Assembly: GCF_014284305.1 (NCBI RefSeq)
Contig: NZ_JACOFW010000010.1
Coordinates: forward strand, 1-64,000
From: Affinundibacterium seohonense
Lineage (GTDB): Bacteria; Pseudomonadota; Gammaproteobacteria; Burkholderiales; Burkholderiaceae_D
Direction of reading: 5' to 3'
Length of the DNA: 64,000 nt
The notes under the pieces: model-generated
What the model saw: only the letters and a program-made list of their open reading frames with translations
The model's database searches: none
Told to the model about the DNA's origin: nothing
Translations under genes and position numbers: made by a program
In this document: positions 35,908 through 44,992 of the stretch, one piece after another
How positions within the stretch are numbered: position 1 is the first letter of the stretch
Layout: each line of letters starts with the position of its first letter

Positions 35908-38742
35908 ATGGAACTGAATTTAAGTAAGCGCCAGCAGAGTTCGAACCTGAACCGTGCGATGGTCAAATTAACCCCAATCGCCGCTGGTTGTGCGGTGATG
36001 TTGGCGCTGAGTTCAGGCGCTGTTTATGCGCAGCAGGCTGAGCCAGCCAAAGACGCGGCGAAAGCAGAGCCTCAACAAGCGGCAGAAACGGTGGTTGTTA
36101 CCGGTATTCGTCGTGGTATTGAAGCGGCGATTTCATTGAAGAAAAACTCCACGTCGATCGTCGAAGCGATTTCTGCTGAAGATATTGGCAAGTTGCCCGA
36201 TTCCAGCGTGGCGGAATCGATTTCCCGCCTGCCGGGTGTGACTGCACAGCGTAGTCGCTCTTCTGGTAAAGCAGCCGATATCAGCGTGCGTGGTTTGTCA
36301 CCTTCTTTCAATGGTTCCTTATTGAATGGTCGTGAGCAAGCATCAACAGGCAATGCACGTGCCCCAGAGTTCGATTTGTTCCCAGCGGAATTGATGGGTT
36401 CTGTATTGATCTACAAAACACCTGATGCATCCTTGATCGGTCAAGGCTTAGCCGCGACGATTGATTTGAATACGCTAAAACCACTCGACTTCGGTAAGCA
36501 AGTTATATCCGCTGCATACCGTAAGCAACGTACTGGTGTGCAAACATCGTCGGAAGGTAGCGGCGACCGTGTTTCCTTCTCCTACGTGGATCAATTCGCA
36601 GACCGTACTATCGGTTTGTCTTTAGGTTTTACGAAATTTAAAGAAGACGGCGGCGCACAACAACGTTTCAATACTTGGGGTGGTTGGTCGCCTGAAGTTG
36701 ACTACAACGGTGCCAAAGTAAAAACCATCGGTGGTTTCGGTGCGGACACAGAAACCAGCAAGAGCGATCGTGATGGTGCTTCGGTGACTTTGCAATTTAA
36801 GCCAAACAAAAACTTCAAATCTACTGTGGATGTATTCTATTCAGCAGGTAGTAATAGTCTGAAGAAAACCGGTTTAGAAGGTGCGATTTCTGGCTCTGCA
36901 GGCGGCTATGATCCAGACGGCGTCCTGTCTAACGCAACCATTGCGAATGGCGTGGCCACTTCAGGTACATTCAGTAACTACAAAGGTGTTGTACGTAATC
37001 ACAAAGAATCCGCGAAAGACAAATTTACTTCCATCGGTTGGAACAGTGATTTGAAAGTCGATGAGTGGAATTTGAACGCAGATTTGGCTTACTCCAAAGC
37101 GAAAAAAGACGCGTCACGCTACGAAACTACAGCAGGCCAACCAGGCAATGCGACTGGCTTGTCCACAATCAGCTACACGGGTTTTAACGGTGGCAATTTT
37201 AATGACGTTAAGTACACAACAAGTTTGAATTTTGGTGATCGTAATGTCGCTAAATTGACAGACGTGAATGGCTGGGGTGGTGGTGTTAATTCACCGCAAG
37301 CTGGTTATGTTGCTTTGCCTACAGTCGATGATAAAGTTACTAGCTTCCGTTTGACAGCTAGTCGTGAGGTGGATTTTGGCCCTATCGTCACTGCACGTTT
37401 TGGCGTGAATGGCACGGATCGTGAAAAGATTCGCTCTGGTCAAGAAGGTCGTTTGGTCGTAAAGGGCACGAGTGGTTATGCAACTGCAACTGTGCCAGGC
37501 TCAGAAATAGGTATCGCCGGTACGACTGGTCTGCCTATCGTTTCATTTGATCCTGAAGGCTCTTTAGGCCCAATTTATGATTTGGCACGCTGGGTTGATG
37601 CTTCCGTGTTGGCAAAAGATTGGTCTGTACACGAGAAGGTCACGACAGCCTATGCAATGGGTGACTTAGATGGCGAGTTGATGGGCTTGAACTATCGCGG
37701 TAATGTTGGCGTGCAATTTGTACACACCAATCAGTCTTCCACTGGTAATCAAGTTGACTTAGCAAACTGCACTGGTATTACAGCCGCAACTTGCCCATCA
37801 AGTGTTGTTGGTGGTGGAACCTCCTATTCCAATATTCTGCCAAGTTTGAATGTTTCGTTCAATTTGGGTAATGATCAGTTCTTCCGCGTGGGTGCTGGCA
37901 AAATTATGTCACGTGCCAATATGGACGATATGCGTGCTAGCCAGGCATTTGGCGTGACTACACAAGGCACTAATCCGATTTTGACTGGTAGTGGTGGTAA
38001 TCCAAACTTGAAGCCATTCTTGGCAAAAGCCCTGGATTTGTCTTATGAAAAATATTTTGGTAACAAGGGTTACTTCAGCTTTGCTGGTTTCTACAAATCT
38101 TTAGATACCTATATCTATCGTTCACCAACAACATTCGATTTCGCACCATTTGTCAGCGCGAAAACACCGTTGCCTTTAACAGGTGCTTATAAAGGTTCAA
38201 CTGTTGGTCTGTTGACTTCACCGCGTAATGGCGAAGGCGGTAGCATCTCTGGTTTTGAAATGGCAGTGAACGTTCCGTTCAATATGTTTAGCTCCTACTT
38301 GGATGGTTTTGGCGCGATGTTGAATCATTCTGATACATCTAGCAAAATTACTTTGCCAGGTTTTGGTTTCGGTAATGTTGCAGTGACATCTTTGAATATT
38401 CCATTGCCAGGTTTGTCGAAAAAAGTCAGCAACCTGCGTTTGTACTACGAGAAAAATGGCTTCCAAGTTGCTTGGGCAGCACGTAAGCGTTCTGATTTCT
38501 TAGGTCAAGTTAGCGACTATCAAGACAATATGCAGTTGACGATGGTCAAGGGTGAAACGCTGGTTGATTTGCAAGCATCCTATGAGTTCCAATCTGGCTG
38601 GTTGAAAGGATTGTCTGTTTTGGTGCAAGCGAACAACTGGAACAACACACCGTTCCAAGAGTACAACACAGATCCTAACGTGATCACCAATAAAGTGACT
38701 TACGGTAGAACTTACTTGTTCGGCGCAAACTACAAGTTCTAA
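35908..38742 (+). CDS. TonB-dependent receptor, probable maltodextrin receptor (MalA-like)
   Basis: A 944-residue outer-membrane receptor. After a signal peptide ending near VYAQQ, the plug starts ETVVVTGIRRGIEAAISLKK and continues SVAESISRLPGVTAQ and ISVRGLSPSFNGSLLNGREQ, typical of the large carbohydrate receptors of Caulobacter and Xanthomonas, including the maltose receptor group. The chain ends YLFGANYKF. TTGGAG precedes the ATG. The gene heads a locus containing alpha-amylase, alpha-glucosidase and a sugar permease, so maltose or maltodextrins are the likely substrates. A terminator follows, so downstream genes probably have their own promoter or rely on read-through. Confidence 0.88.
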   Translation: MELNLSKRQQSSNLNRAMVKLTPIAAGCAVMLALSSGAVYAQQAEPAKDAAKAEPQQAAETVVVTGIRRGIEAAISLKKNSTSIVEAISAEDIGKLPDSSVAESISRLPGVTAQRSRSSGKAADISVRGLSPSFNGSLLNGREQASTGNARAPEFDLFPAELMGSVLIYKTPDASLIGQGLAATIDLNTLKPLDFGKQVISAAYRKQRTGVQTSSEGSGDRVSFSYVDQFADRTIGLSLGFTKFKEDGGAQQRFNTWGGWSPEVDYNGAKVKTIGGFGADTETSKSDRDGASVTLQFKPNKNFKSTVDVFYSAGSNSLKKTGLEGAISGSAGGYDPDGVLSNATIANGVATSGTFSNYKGVVRNHKESAKDKFTSIGWNSDLKVDEWNLNADLAYSKAKKDASRYETTAGQPGNATGLSTISYTGFNGGNFNDVKYTTSLNFGDRNVAKLTDVNGWGGGVNSPQAGYVALPTVDDKVTSFRLTASREVDFGPIVTARFGVNGTDREKIRSGQEGRLVVKGTSGYATATVPGSEIGIAGTTGLPIVSFDPEGSLGPIYDLARWVDASVLAKDWSVHEKVTTAYAMGDLDGELMGLNYRGNVGVQFVHTNQSSTGNQVDLANCTGITAATCPSSVVGGGTSYSNILPSLNVSFNLGNDQFFRVGAGKIMSRANMDDMRASQAFGVTTQGTNPILTGSGGNPNLKPFLAKALDLSYEKYFGNKGYFSFAGFYKSLDTYIYRSPTTFDFAPFVSAKTPLPLTGAYKGSTVGLLTSPRNGEGGSISGFEMAVNVPFNMFSSYLDGFGAMLNHSDTSSKITLPGFGFGNVAVTSLNIPLPGLSKKVSNLRLYYEKNGFQVAWAARKRSDFLGQVSDYQDNMQLTMVKGETLVDLQASYEFQSGWLKGLSVLVQANNWNNTPFQEYNTDPNVITNKVTYGRTYLFGANYKF

Positions 38743-38757
38743 TTTGAACTGAATAAG

Positions 38758-38791
38758 GACCCCTGCGCGGCATGGCAGGGGTCTTTTTTTT
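38758..38791 (+). terminator. terminator after the maltodextrin receptor gene
   Basis: Stem GACCCCTGC (38758-38766) / GCAGGGGTC (38775-38783) followed by eight T residues. Confidence 0.9.
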
Positions 38792-38957
38792 ACCCTTCGG
38801 TTTTGCTGGTCTGATAATCAGCATGAATCGAATAAGAGACTTGATGAAAAAGTGCTTTATCAATGCATTTCGCGGAATACTCTGCAGTACACTGGGGTTT
38901 TTATGAAATTGCAAGAAAGCGATTTTCCATCAATTCTTTTTAGCGTGAGAGCTCAAG

Positions 38958-40469
38958 ATGAATAATGCATTAATTCAAGATGTGGTGATTGTTGGTGGTG
39001 GTACTTCAGGATGGATGACCGCTGCCGCATTGGCTAGAACCTTACAAGGACAAGTTAAGATTCGTGTTATTGAGTCCGATGAAATCGGTATCGTTGGTGT
39101 GGGCGAAGCGACAATTCCAATGATACAGCGCTTCAATCATGTGTTAGGCATCGATGAAAATGAGTTTCTGCGTGAGACCCAAGGCACCTTCAAATTGGGA
39201 ATCGAATTTGTCAATTGGGGCAAGCTCGGCGATCGCTACATGCATGGTTTCGGCACCATAGGACAAGACACTTATACCGTTCGTTTCGATCAATACTGGC
39301 AAAAATTCCATCAGCAAGGCAAGGTCGCGCCGCTCGAAGAATATTCAATTACGAGAATGGCAGCGAAGGCAAATAAATTCATGCCTGCGAATCATGAAGT
39401 AGAGAATTCGCCATTAAACCAAATCGCCCATGCCTATCATTTTGATGCAAGTTTGTACGCGAAATTTTTGCGCAAGTATGCGGAAAAATTAGGCGTGGTG
39501 CGTACCGAAGGAAAAATCACCCAAGTCAAACAACGCGAAGCGGATGGTTTTATTGAGTCGGTTGTATTGGAAAATGGTGAGGTGATCGCTGGTGAATTAT
39601 TCATCGATTGCTCAGGCTTCCGTGGCTTATTGATCGAACAAACATTGAAGACTGGCTACGAAGATTGGACGCATTTCTTACCTTGTGATCGCGCATTAGC
39701 GGTGCCCTGCGAATCGGCAGCTGTATTGACACCTTACACTCGCTCGACTGCCCATAAAGCTGGTTGGCAATGGCGCATTCCATTGCAGCACCGGATTGGC
39801 AATGGTCATGTGTTTTGTAGCCAATTTACTAGTGAAGATGAAGCTGCAGCAACGCTATTGGCAAATCTCGATGGCAAGCCTTTGGCAGAGCCACGCTTGT
39901 TGAAGTTCACGACCGGCATGCGTAAACAATGCTGGAATAAAAATGTGGTGGCGATTGGATTGGCCAGTGGATTTTTAGAGCCATTAGAATCAACCAGCAT
40001 TCACTTGATACAGACAGCGATCGCGCGTTTGATCAACTTCTTCCCAGGTAAAGTGTTGAATCAAGTCGACATCAACGAGTACAACCGTCAAAGCAAATTT
40101 GAGTATGAGCGCATCCGTGACTTCGTGATCTTGCATTACAAACTCAATCAACGTGAAGACTCTGCATTTTGGAAGAACTGCGCAGAAATGGCAGTACCGG
40201 ATTCCTTGACGCATAAGATGGAAATGTATCGCGCTAGTGGTCGTCTGCTGCGTGTTGATGATGAATTGTTTGCCGAAGTGGGCTGGTTGCAAGTTCTTGA
40301 AGGACAGAATATGCCAGTGGAAAGCTACCATTCTTTGGCGAACTTGCAGACTGAAGCGGACACCTTGGAATACTTAGAAAGCGTGCGTGATGTGATTGCT
40401 AAATGTGTCAAAGTCATGCCGGACCACGCGGCTTATATTGCAAAACATTGTGCGGCACCACGTCATTAA
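38958..40469 (+). CDS. tryptophan-halogenase-family flavoprotein in sugar locus
   Basis: The 503-residue protein belongs to the flavin-dependent tryptophan halogenase family. Seen directly: the FAD-binding GGGTSG motif near residue 13, GVGEATIP, a lysine at position 79 in TFKLGIEFVNW (the same number as the catalytic Lys79 of PrnA/RebH), and a WQWRIPLQ motif matching WxWxIP. All key halogenase elements therefore seem kept. Such genes recur beside TonB receptors in carbohydrate loci of Caulobacter- and Xanthomonas-like bacteria, where their substrate is not known. No separate flavin reductase gene is seen nearby. A GAGAG site precedes ATG 38958. Whether it halogenates anything is open. Confidence 0.85.
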   Translation: MNNALIQDVVIVGGGTSGWMTAAALARTLQGQVKIRVIESDEIGIVGVGEATIPMIQRFNHVLGIDENEFLRETQGTFKLGIEFVNWGKLGDRYMHGFGTIGQDTYTVRFDQYWQKFHQQGKVAPLEEYSITRMAAKANKFMPANHEVENSPLNQIAHAYHFDASLYAKFLRKYAEKLGVVRTEGKITQVKQREADGFIESVVLENGEVIAGELFIDCSGFRGLLIEQTLKTGYEDWTHFLPCDRALAVPCESAAVLTPYTRSTAHKAGWQWRIPLQHRIGNGHVFCSQFTSEDEAAATLLANLDGKPLAEPRLLKFTTGMRKQCWNKNVVAIGLASGFLEPLESTSIHLIQTAIARLINFFPGKVLNQVDINEYNRQSKFEYERIRDFVILHYKLNQREDSAFWKNCAEMAVPDSLTHKMEMYRASGRLLRVDDELFAEVGWLQVLEGQNMPVESYHSLANLQTEADTLEYLESVRDVIAKCVKVMPDHAAYIAKHCAAPRH

Positions 40470-40491
40470 TGTCTCTTGAAAAGGAAGCGCA

Positions 40492-41694
40492 ATGATGACG
40501 AATACAGAGATTTTTCTAATTGCGATGTTGGTGATCTTTAGCGTGCCGTATTTAATCTGGCGTGTTGGAAGAACTGAATATTTTGCACCCTTGGTCGTGG
40601 TGCAAATTATTACTGGCATTTTGCTTGGTCCTGGTGTGTTGGGTAATGCTTTCCCCGAGGTGTTTCAGTTTGTATTCAATCCCATCGTGGTTCAACACCT
40701 AAACGGAGTCGCACTTTGGGCCGTCATGATTTTTGTGATGATTGCTGGTGTAGAGCTTGATTTGAAACAAGCCTGGGAGCACAAGCGTGAAACCGGTATC
40801 ACCGCAGGAATGGCATTGGGCTTTCCTTTGATCGCCGGTGGTTTGGTGGCGCTAGTTATGTTGACGATGACGGGTTGGATCGGCGACAAAGCCTTACCTT
40901 GGCAATTTGTACTTGGCATCGGCATGTCGTGCGCCGTTACCGCTTTACCGATTTTGATTTTGCTGATGGAGAAAATGCAGATTTTGCGTGAGCCATTAGG
41001 GCAAAGAATTTTGCGTTATGCCAGCGTTGACGATATCGCGATTTGGGGCGTGTTAGCGCTGATCTTGCTGGATTGGACACGAGTTGGTCGGCAAGTCGTA
41101 TTTCTATTGTTGTTTAGTATCGCGGCGTATTTGTTTAGAAAGCTCATGAAGAAATTGCCAGAACAAGATCGTTGGTATGTTGCGCTAATCTGGTTGGCGA
41201 TCTGTGCTTTCTCCGCTGATTGGGCGGGCTTGCATTTCATGGTGGGCGCATTTTTAGCTGGTGCGGTGATGGATGCGGTTTGGTTTAATCAGGAAAAAAT
41301 GGATGCCTTACGTCATCATGTTTTGTTGGTCATGATGCCGGTGTTTTTCTTGAGTACAGGTTTAAAAACCAATTGGACACTTGGCGGCGCCAGTGTCTTC
41401 ATTGTCGCGTTTGCGCTGTTGGTGGCATCTGTTTCAGGCAAATTAATCGGCATACAAATTGCGGGACGTGTACTGAAGTGGCAAAAAGGCGAGGCTAGTG
41501 TCATCGCTTGGTTATTGCAAACCAAGGCTTTAATCATGATTATCTTTGCCAATATTTTGCTAGATAAAGCCGTGATCAGTAATGCCACATTTACCGCCTT
41601 ACTATTGATGGCAGTTGCCAGCACGATGTTGACTGTCCCAGTGGTACAGCCGAAATTAATGCGATTGCGAGAATTGATAGGACGCAGTTCTTAA
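40492..41694 (+). CDS. CPA2-type cation/proton antiporter
   Basis: This 400-residue integral membrane protein has about 12 hydrophobic segments and Na+/H+ exchanger family features: ITGILLGPGVLGN, IAGVELDLKQAW (GxELD motif of CPA2 proteins), YASVDDIAIWGVLAL (paired Asp of the ion site), and FLAGAVMDAVW. AAGGAAG precedes two adjacent ATGs at 40492 and 40495. It lies 22 bp after the halogenase-like gene and 88 bp before the permease, so it seems to be in the maltodextrin operon. No RCK/TrkA-N domain is attached. The link to sugar use is unclear; it might adjust proton or cation gradients used by the symporter. Confidence 0.82.
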   Translation: MMTNTEIFLIAMLVIFSVPYLIWRVGRTEYFAPLVVVQIITGILLGPGVLGNAFPEVFQFVFNPIVVQHLNGVALWAVMIFVMIAGVELDLKQAWEHKRETGITAGMALGFPLIAGGLVALVMLTMTGWIGDKALPWQFVLGIGMSCAVTALPILILLMEKMQILREPLGQRILRYASVDDIAIWGVLALILLDWTRVGRQVVFLLLFSIAAYLFRKLMKKLPEQDRWYVALIWLAICAFSADWAGLHFMVGAFLAGAVMDAVWFNQEKMDALRHHVLLVMMPVFFLSTGLKTNWTLGGASVFIVAFALLVASVSGKLIGIQIAGRVLKWQKGEASVIAWLLQTKALIMIIFANILLDKAVISNATFTALLLMAVASTMLTVPVVQPKLMRLRELIGRSS

Positions 41695-41782
41695 TCTGAT
41701 TTGCCGCCGTTTCGAAACAATTTTGATCGCACCACGGTTTTTTAAAAAATAGACAAACTACCGAATTCAAAAGGGGACACCT

Positions 41783-43111
41783 ATGCATCAACTAGCAAAA
41801 CCTAAACTGTCGTTCTGGCAGATCTGGCACATGAGCTTCGGCTTCTTTGGTATTCAATTTGGCTTCGCGCTGCAGAATACCAATACCAGTCGTATTTTTT
41901 CTACGCTCGGAGCAGAAATCGATAGTTTGTCGATTTTATGGCTAGCCGCGCCGATTACCGGTTTGTTGGTGCAACCGGTAATCGGCTATTTGAGTGATAA
42001 CACTTGGCATCCAACTTGGGGACGTCGTCGTCCATTCTTTTTTGTTGGCTCTGTGTTGGCGTCGATTGCGATGTTTTTGATGCCCAATTCCAGTGCTTTG
42101 TGGATGGCAGTGTTTGTGTTGTGGTTGATGGATGCTTCGATTAATGTGTCGATGGAACCTTTCCGCGCTTTCGTTGGTGATAAGTTAGATGCCAGTCAGC
42201 AAACTGGTGGCTTCGCGATGCAAACATTCTTTATCGGTTGTGGTGGTGTGATTGCTTCTTTATTGCCGACGATATTCACTGATTATCTGGGTGTGAGCAA
42301 CGTACCAGTGAATGGTGCGATCCCCGATACAGTCCGTTATTCGTTTTATGTCGGTGGTAGCGTGTATTTTCTCGCGGTGATGTGGACAGTTTTGTTGAGT
42401 AAAGAAGATGCGCCTGCTGATATGAATGCATTTTTGGCTGAACGTGCAGCGAATAAAGGTTTGATGAATGCAGTTAAAGAGATCTTGGGCGGCTTTTTCA
42501 AAATGCCTAAGACCATGATACAGCTTGCGATCGTGCAATTTTTCACTTGGGTTGCCTTGTTTTCAATGTGGGTTTACACCACACCATCGATCGCGTCTGG
42601 CGTATTTCATTCGACCGATGCCCAGTCAAGTGCCTACCAAGAAGCAGGCAACTGGGTTGGCATTATGTTTGCGATGTATGGTGGCGTCTCTGCGATTGCC
42701 GCATTCTTATTGCCGATGTTGGCGAAAGTCACCAGTCGCAAGTTTGTGCATTTGCTCTGTTTGGTAATAGGCGGATTGAGCTTGATCAGTATTTTTGCGA
42801 TCACGACGAAAGAAATGTTATTGCTGCCTATGGTCGGTGTGGGCATTGCGTGGGCAAGTGTGTTGACGATGCCATACGCGATTTTAGCGGGCGCTTTGCC
42901 AGCAAACAAAATGGGCTACTACATGGGCTTGTTTAATTTCTTTGTGGTGATCCCGCAGATTGTCGCAGGCGTCGTGCTGGGTGCAATTCTGAAACACGTT
43001 TTTGCCAATCAATCTGTCAAGGTCTTGATGCTCGGCGGCGCATGTATGGTACTAGCCGGTCTCTTGACGCTGTTTGTACAAGATGAAGCGGAGAAGGTCG
43101 TAGCAAACTAA
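41783..43111 (+). CDS. GPH/MFS-type sugar permease, probable maltose/maltodextrin importer
   Basis: The 442-residue permease has about 12 membrane segments and starts [26 protein letters not shown], nearly the same opening as the sucrose-locus permease. The loop motif GYLSDNTWHPTWGRRRPFFF is longer than in the paralogue. AGGGGA lies before ATG 41783. It would carry maltose or short maltodextrins into the cytoplasm, like MalY-type permeases of Caulobacter/Xanthomonas loci. The specificity is inferred from neighbouring amylase and glucosidase genes. Confidence 0.87.
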   Translation: MHQLAKPKLSFWQIWHMSFGFFGIQFGFALQNTNTSRIFSTLGAEIDSLSILWLAAPITGLLVQPVIGYLSDNTWHPTWGRRRPFFFVGSVLASIAMFLMPNSSALWMAVFVLWLMDASINVSMEPFRAFVGDKLDASQQTGGFAMQTFFIGCGGVIASLLPTIFTDYLGVSNVPVNGAIPDTVRYSFYVGGSVYFLAVMWTVLLSKEDAPADMNAFLAERAANKGLMNAVKEILGGFFKMPKTMIQLAIVQFFTWVALFSMWVYTTPSIASGVFHSTDAQSSAYQEAGNWVGIMFAMYGGVSAIAAFLLPMLAKVTSRKFVHLLCLVIGGLSLISIFAITTKEMLLLPMVGVGIAWASVLTMPYAILAGALPANKMGYYMGLFNFFVVIPQIVAGVVLGAILKHVFANQSVKVLMLGGACMVLAGLLTLFVQDEAEKVVAN

Positions 43112-43117
43112 TTTACT

Positions 43118-43229
43118 TAGGACTTACGAAAAACAGACGCTAGCGTAGTTGGTTCGCCCTGTCGTACTTTCGTACAATCGTACTGTCTTCGGCTTCCCGC
43201 CTAGCCAGCGCAATTTTGCGTAAGTCCTA
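43118..43229. mobile_element. 112-bp MITE-like imperfect palindrome
   Basis: Terminal inverted repeats TAGGACTTACG (43118-43128) and CGTAAGTCCTA (43219-43229) are perfect over 11 bp. The interior arms (ACGCTAGCGTAG and its near-complement CTAGCCAGCGC) keep pairing, and CGTAC occurs three times near the centre. It has no coding capacity and fills almost the whole gap between permease and amylase. A non-autonomous element or REP-like palindrome is likely. Confidence 0.6.
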
Positions 43230-43267
43230 TTACTCCTAGTACTAGTTCATTGATAGGAAGTCGTCTC

Positions 43268-44992
43268 ATGCAAAGTAAGACCTTAAATAAGGCTGTGATC
43301 TGCTTGTCGCTCTTGGGTTTGAGCTTAGCTCAAAACGCTACTGCGACAGAGATCGCTAAAGCGAATAAGAAGCCATTTTTATGGGAGAACGCGACCGTTT
43401 ATTTCTTGCTTACGGATCGTTTTCATAATGCTGATAAGAAAAACGATTTGGCGTATGGGCGACAAGCCGATGCTGCGCCTTTGCGTGGTTTTATGGGGGG
43501 CGATTTGCAAGGGGTGATTGCTAAAATTCACGACGGTTACTTTAGTCGCTTGGGTGTGAATGCGATATGGATCACCCCACCGGTCGAACAAATCCATGAG
43601 GGAACGGATGAAGGCACTGGCAAATCCTATGGTTTTCACGGCTATTGGACCAAGGACTTTACTAAAGTTGATGCCAACCTCGGCAGCGAAAAAGATTTTA
43701 AAAAGCTAGTCGAAGTCGCACATCAGCATGGCATACGCATCTTGCTCGATGTCGTTATGAATCACATTGGACCGGTGACTGCAAGCGACACGGTTTGGCC
43801 TGCAGAATGGGTTCGCACGGAACCGACTTGTGATTACAAGACGGCTGATGGTGCGATCAAATGTACTCTGGTAAAAAATTTGCCGGACATCTTAACCGAG
43901 AGCGATAAGCCAGTCGACTTACCACCGCAATTGGTACAGAAGTGGAAACAAGAAGGGCGCTATGAACGCGAAGTGAAAGAGCTGGATGCCTATTTTTGGC
44001 GCACCGGCTTCCCGCGTGCACCCCGCTATTATTTGATGAAATGGCACACTGACTGGATACGCAAATATGGCATCGATGGCTTTCGTGTTGATACGGTTAA
44101 GCATGTGGAAGCATCGGTTTGGAAAGAATTGAAGCAAGAAGCAAGTGCGGCTTTTGAAGAATGGAAAAAAGCCAATCCGAAGAAGAAGCTCGGTGATGAT
44201 CCCTTCTTTATGACCGCAGAAGCTTACAATTATCCAATCAGTGATGGTTTACAGTTCAGAATGGATGGCGGTAGCCGCATCAATTACTATGCGAACGGCT
44301 TCGATAGTATGATTAATTTCAGCTTTAGATCGGATGCGCACCTAGAATACGAAACTTTGTTCAGCCGCTATGCCAATTACTTGCAGAACGATCTCAAAGG
44401 CTATTCGGTATTGAATTACATCAGCTCGCATGATGATGGTAGCCCCTTCGATCCAGCACGCCAACGCCCATTTGAATCGGCGACCAAGTTGATGTTAACG
44501 CCAGGCTCTGTACAGATTTATTATGGTGATGAGACCGCGCGTTTGTTAAATATCGCGGAGGCGCAAGGTGATGCGAAGTTAAGATCGATGATGGACTGGT
44601 CTGTACTACAAAAAGATAGACCACTCGCTTTGCAAACCAAGCAAGTGCCGCACACATATAAAGACTCGCCAACTTATCGCGATTTGCTCACACATTGGCA
44701 AAAGCTAGGCCAATTCCGTGCCGCACATGTCTCTGTCGGCATGGGTGTACATCAACAACTTTCAGCCTCTCCTTATATCTTCAAACGCAGCTATCAAAAA
44801 GATGGTGTGCGTGATCAAGTCGTCGTTGCGCTTGATTTACCTTTGGCAAAAACGCATACGATTACTGTTGCGCCAGTATTTCAGGATGGTGAGCGTGTAA
44901 AGGATTATTACTCTGGTCAAAGCGTGATTGTTCAATCCGGCAAAGTCGAACTTCCAGGTAAACACGCGATTATTCTTTTGGGTAAACCATGA
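43268..44992 (+). CDS. periplasmic GH13 alpha-amylase
   Basis: The 574-residue enzyme has a signal peptide ending near NATAT (about residue 27). Catalytic residues are the nucleophile Asp275 in GFRVDTVKHV, acid/base Glu318 in FMTAEAYNY and Asp389 in ISSHDDGSP. Conserved region I is DVVMNHIG. AGGAAG is 7 nt before ATG 43268; an upstream in-frame start at 43250 would add MIGSRL. It would cut alpha-1,4-glucans brought through the outer-membrane receptor. The gene ends in an ATGA overlap with the alpha-glucosidase gene. Confidence 0.9.
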   Translation: MQSKTLNKAVICLSLLGLSLAQNATATEIAKANKKPFLWENATVYFLLTDRFHNADKKNDLAYGRQADAAPLRGFMGGDLQGVIAKIHDGYFSRLGVNAIWITPPVEQIHEGTDEGTGKSYGFHGYWTKDFTKVDANLGSEKDFKKLVEVAHQHGIRILLDVVMNHIGPVTASDTVWPAEWVRTEPTCDYKTADGAIKCTLVKNLPDILTESDKPVDLPPQLVQKWKQEGRYEREVKELDAYFWRTGFPRAPRYYLMKWHTDWIRKYGIDGFRVDTVKHVEASVWKELKQEASAAFEEWKKANPKKKLGDDPFFMTAEAYNYPISDGLQFRMDGGSRINYYANGFDSMINFSFRSDAHLEYETLFSRYANYLQNDLKGYSVLNYISSHDDGSPFDPARQRPFESATKLMLTPGSVQIYYGDETARLLNIAEAQGDAKLRSMMDWSVLQKDRPLALQTKQVPHTYKDSPTYRDLLTHWQKLGQFRAAHVSVGMGVHQQLSASPYIFKRSYQKDGVRDQVVVALDLPLAKTHTITVAPVFQDGERVKDYYSGQSVIVQSGKVELPGKHAIILLGKP

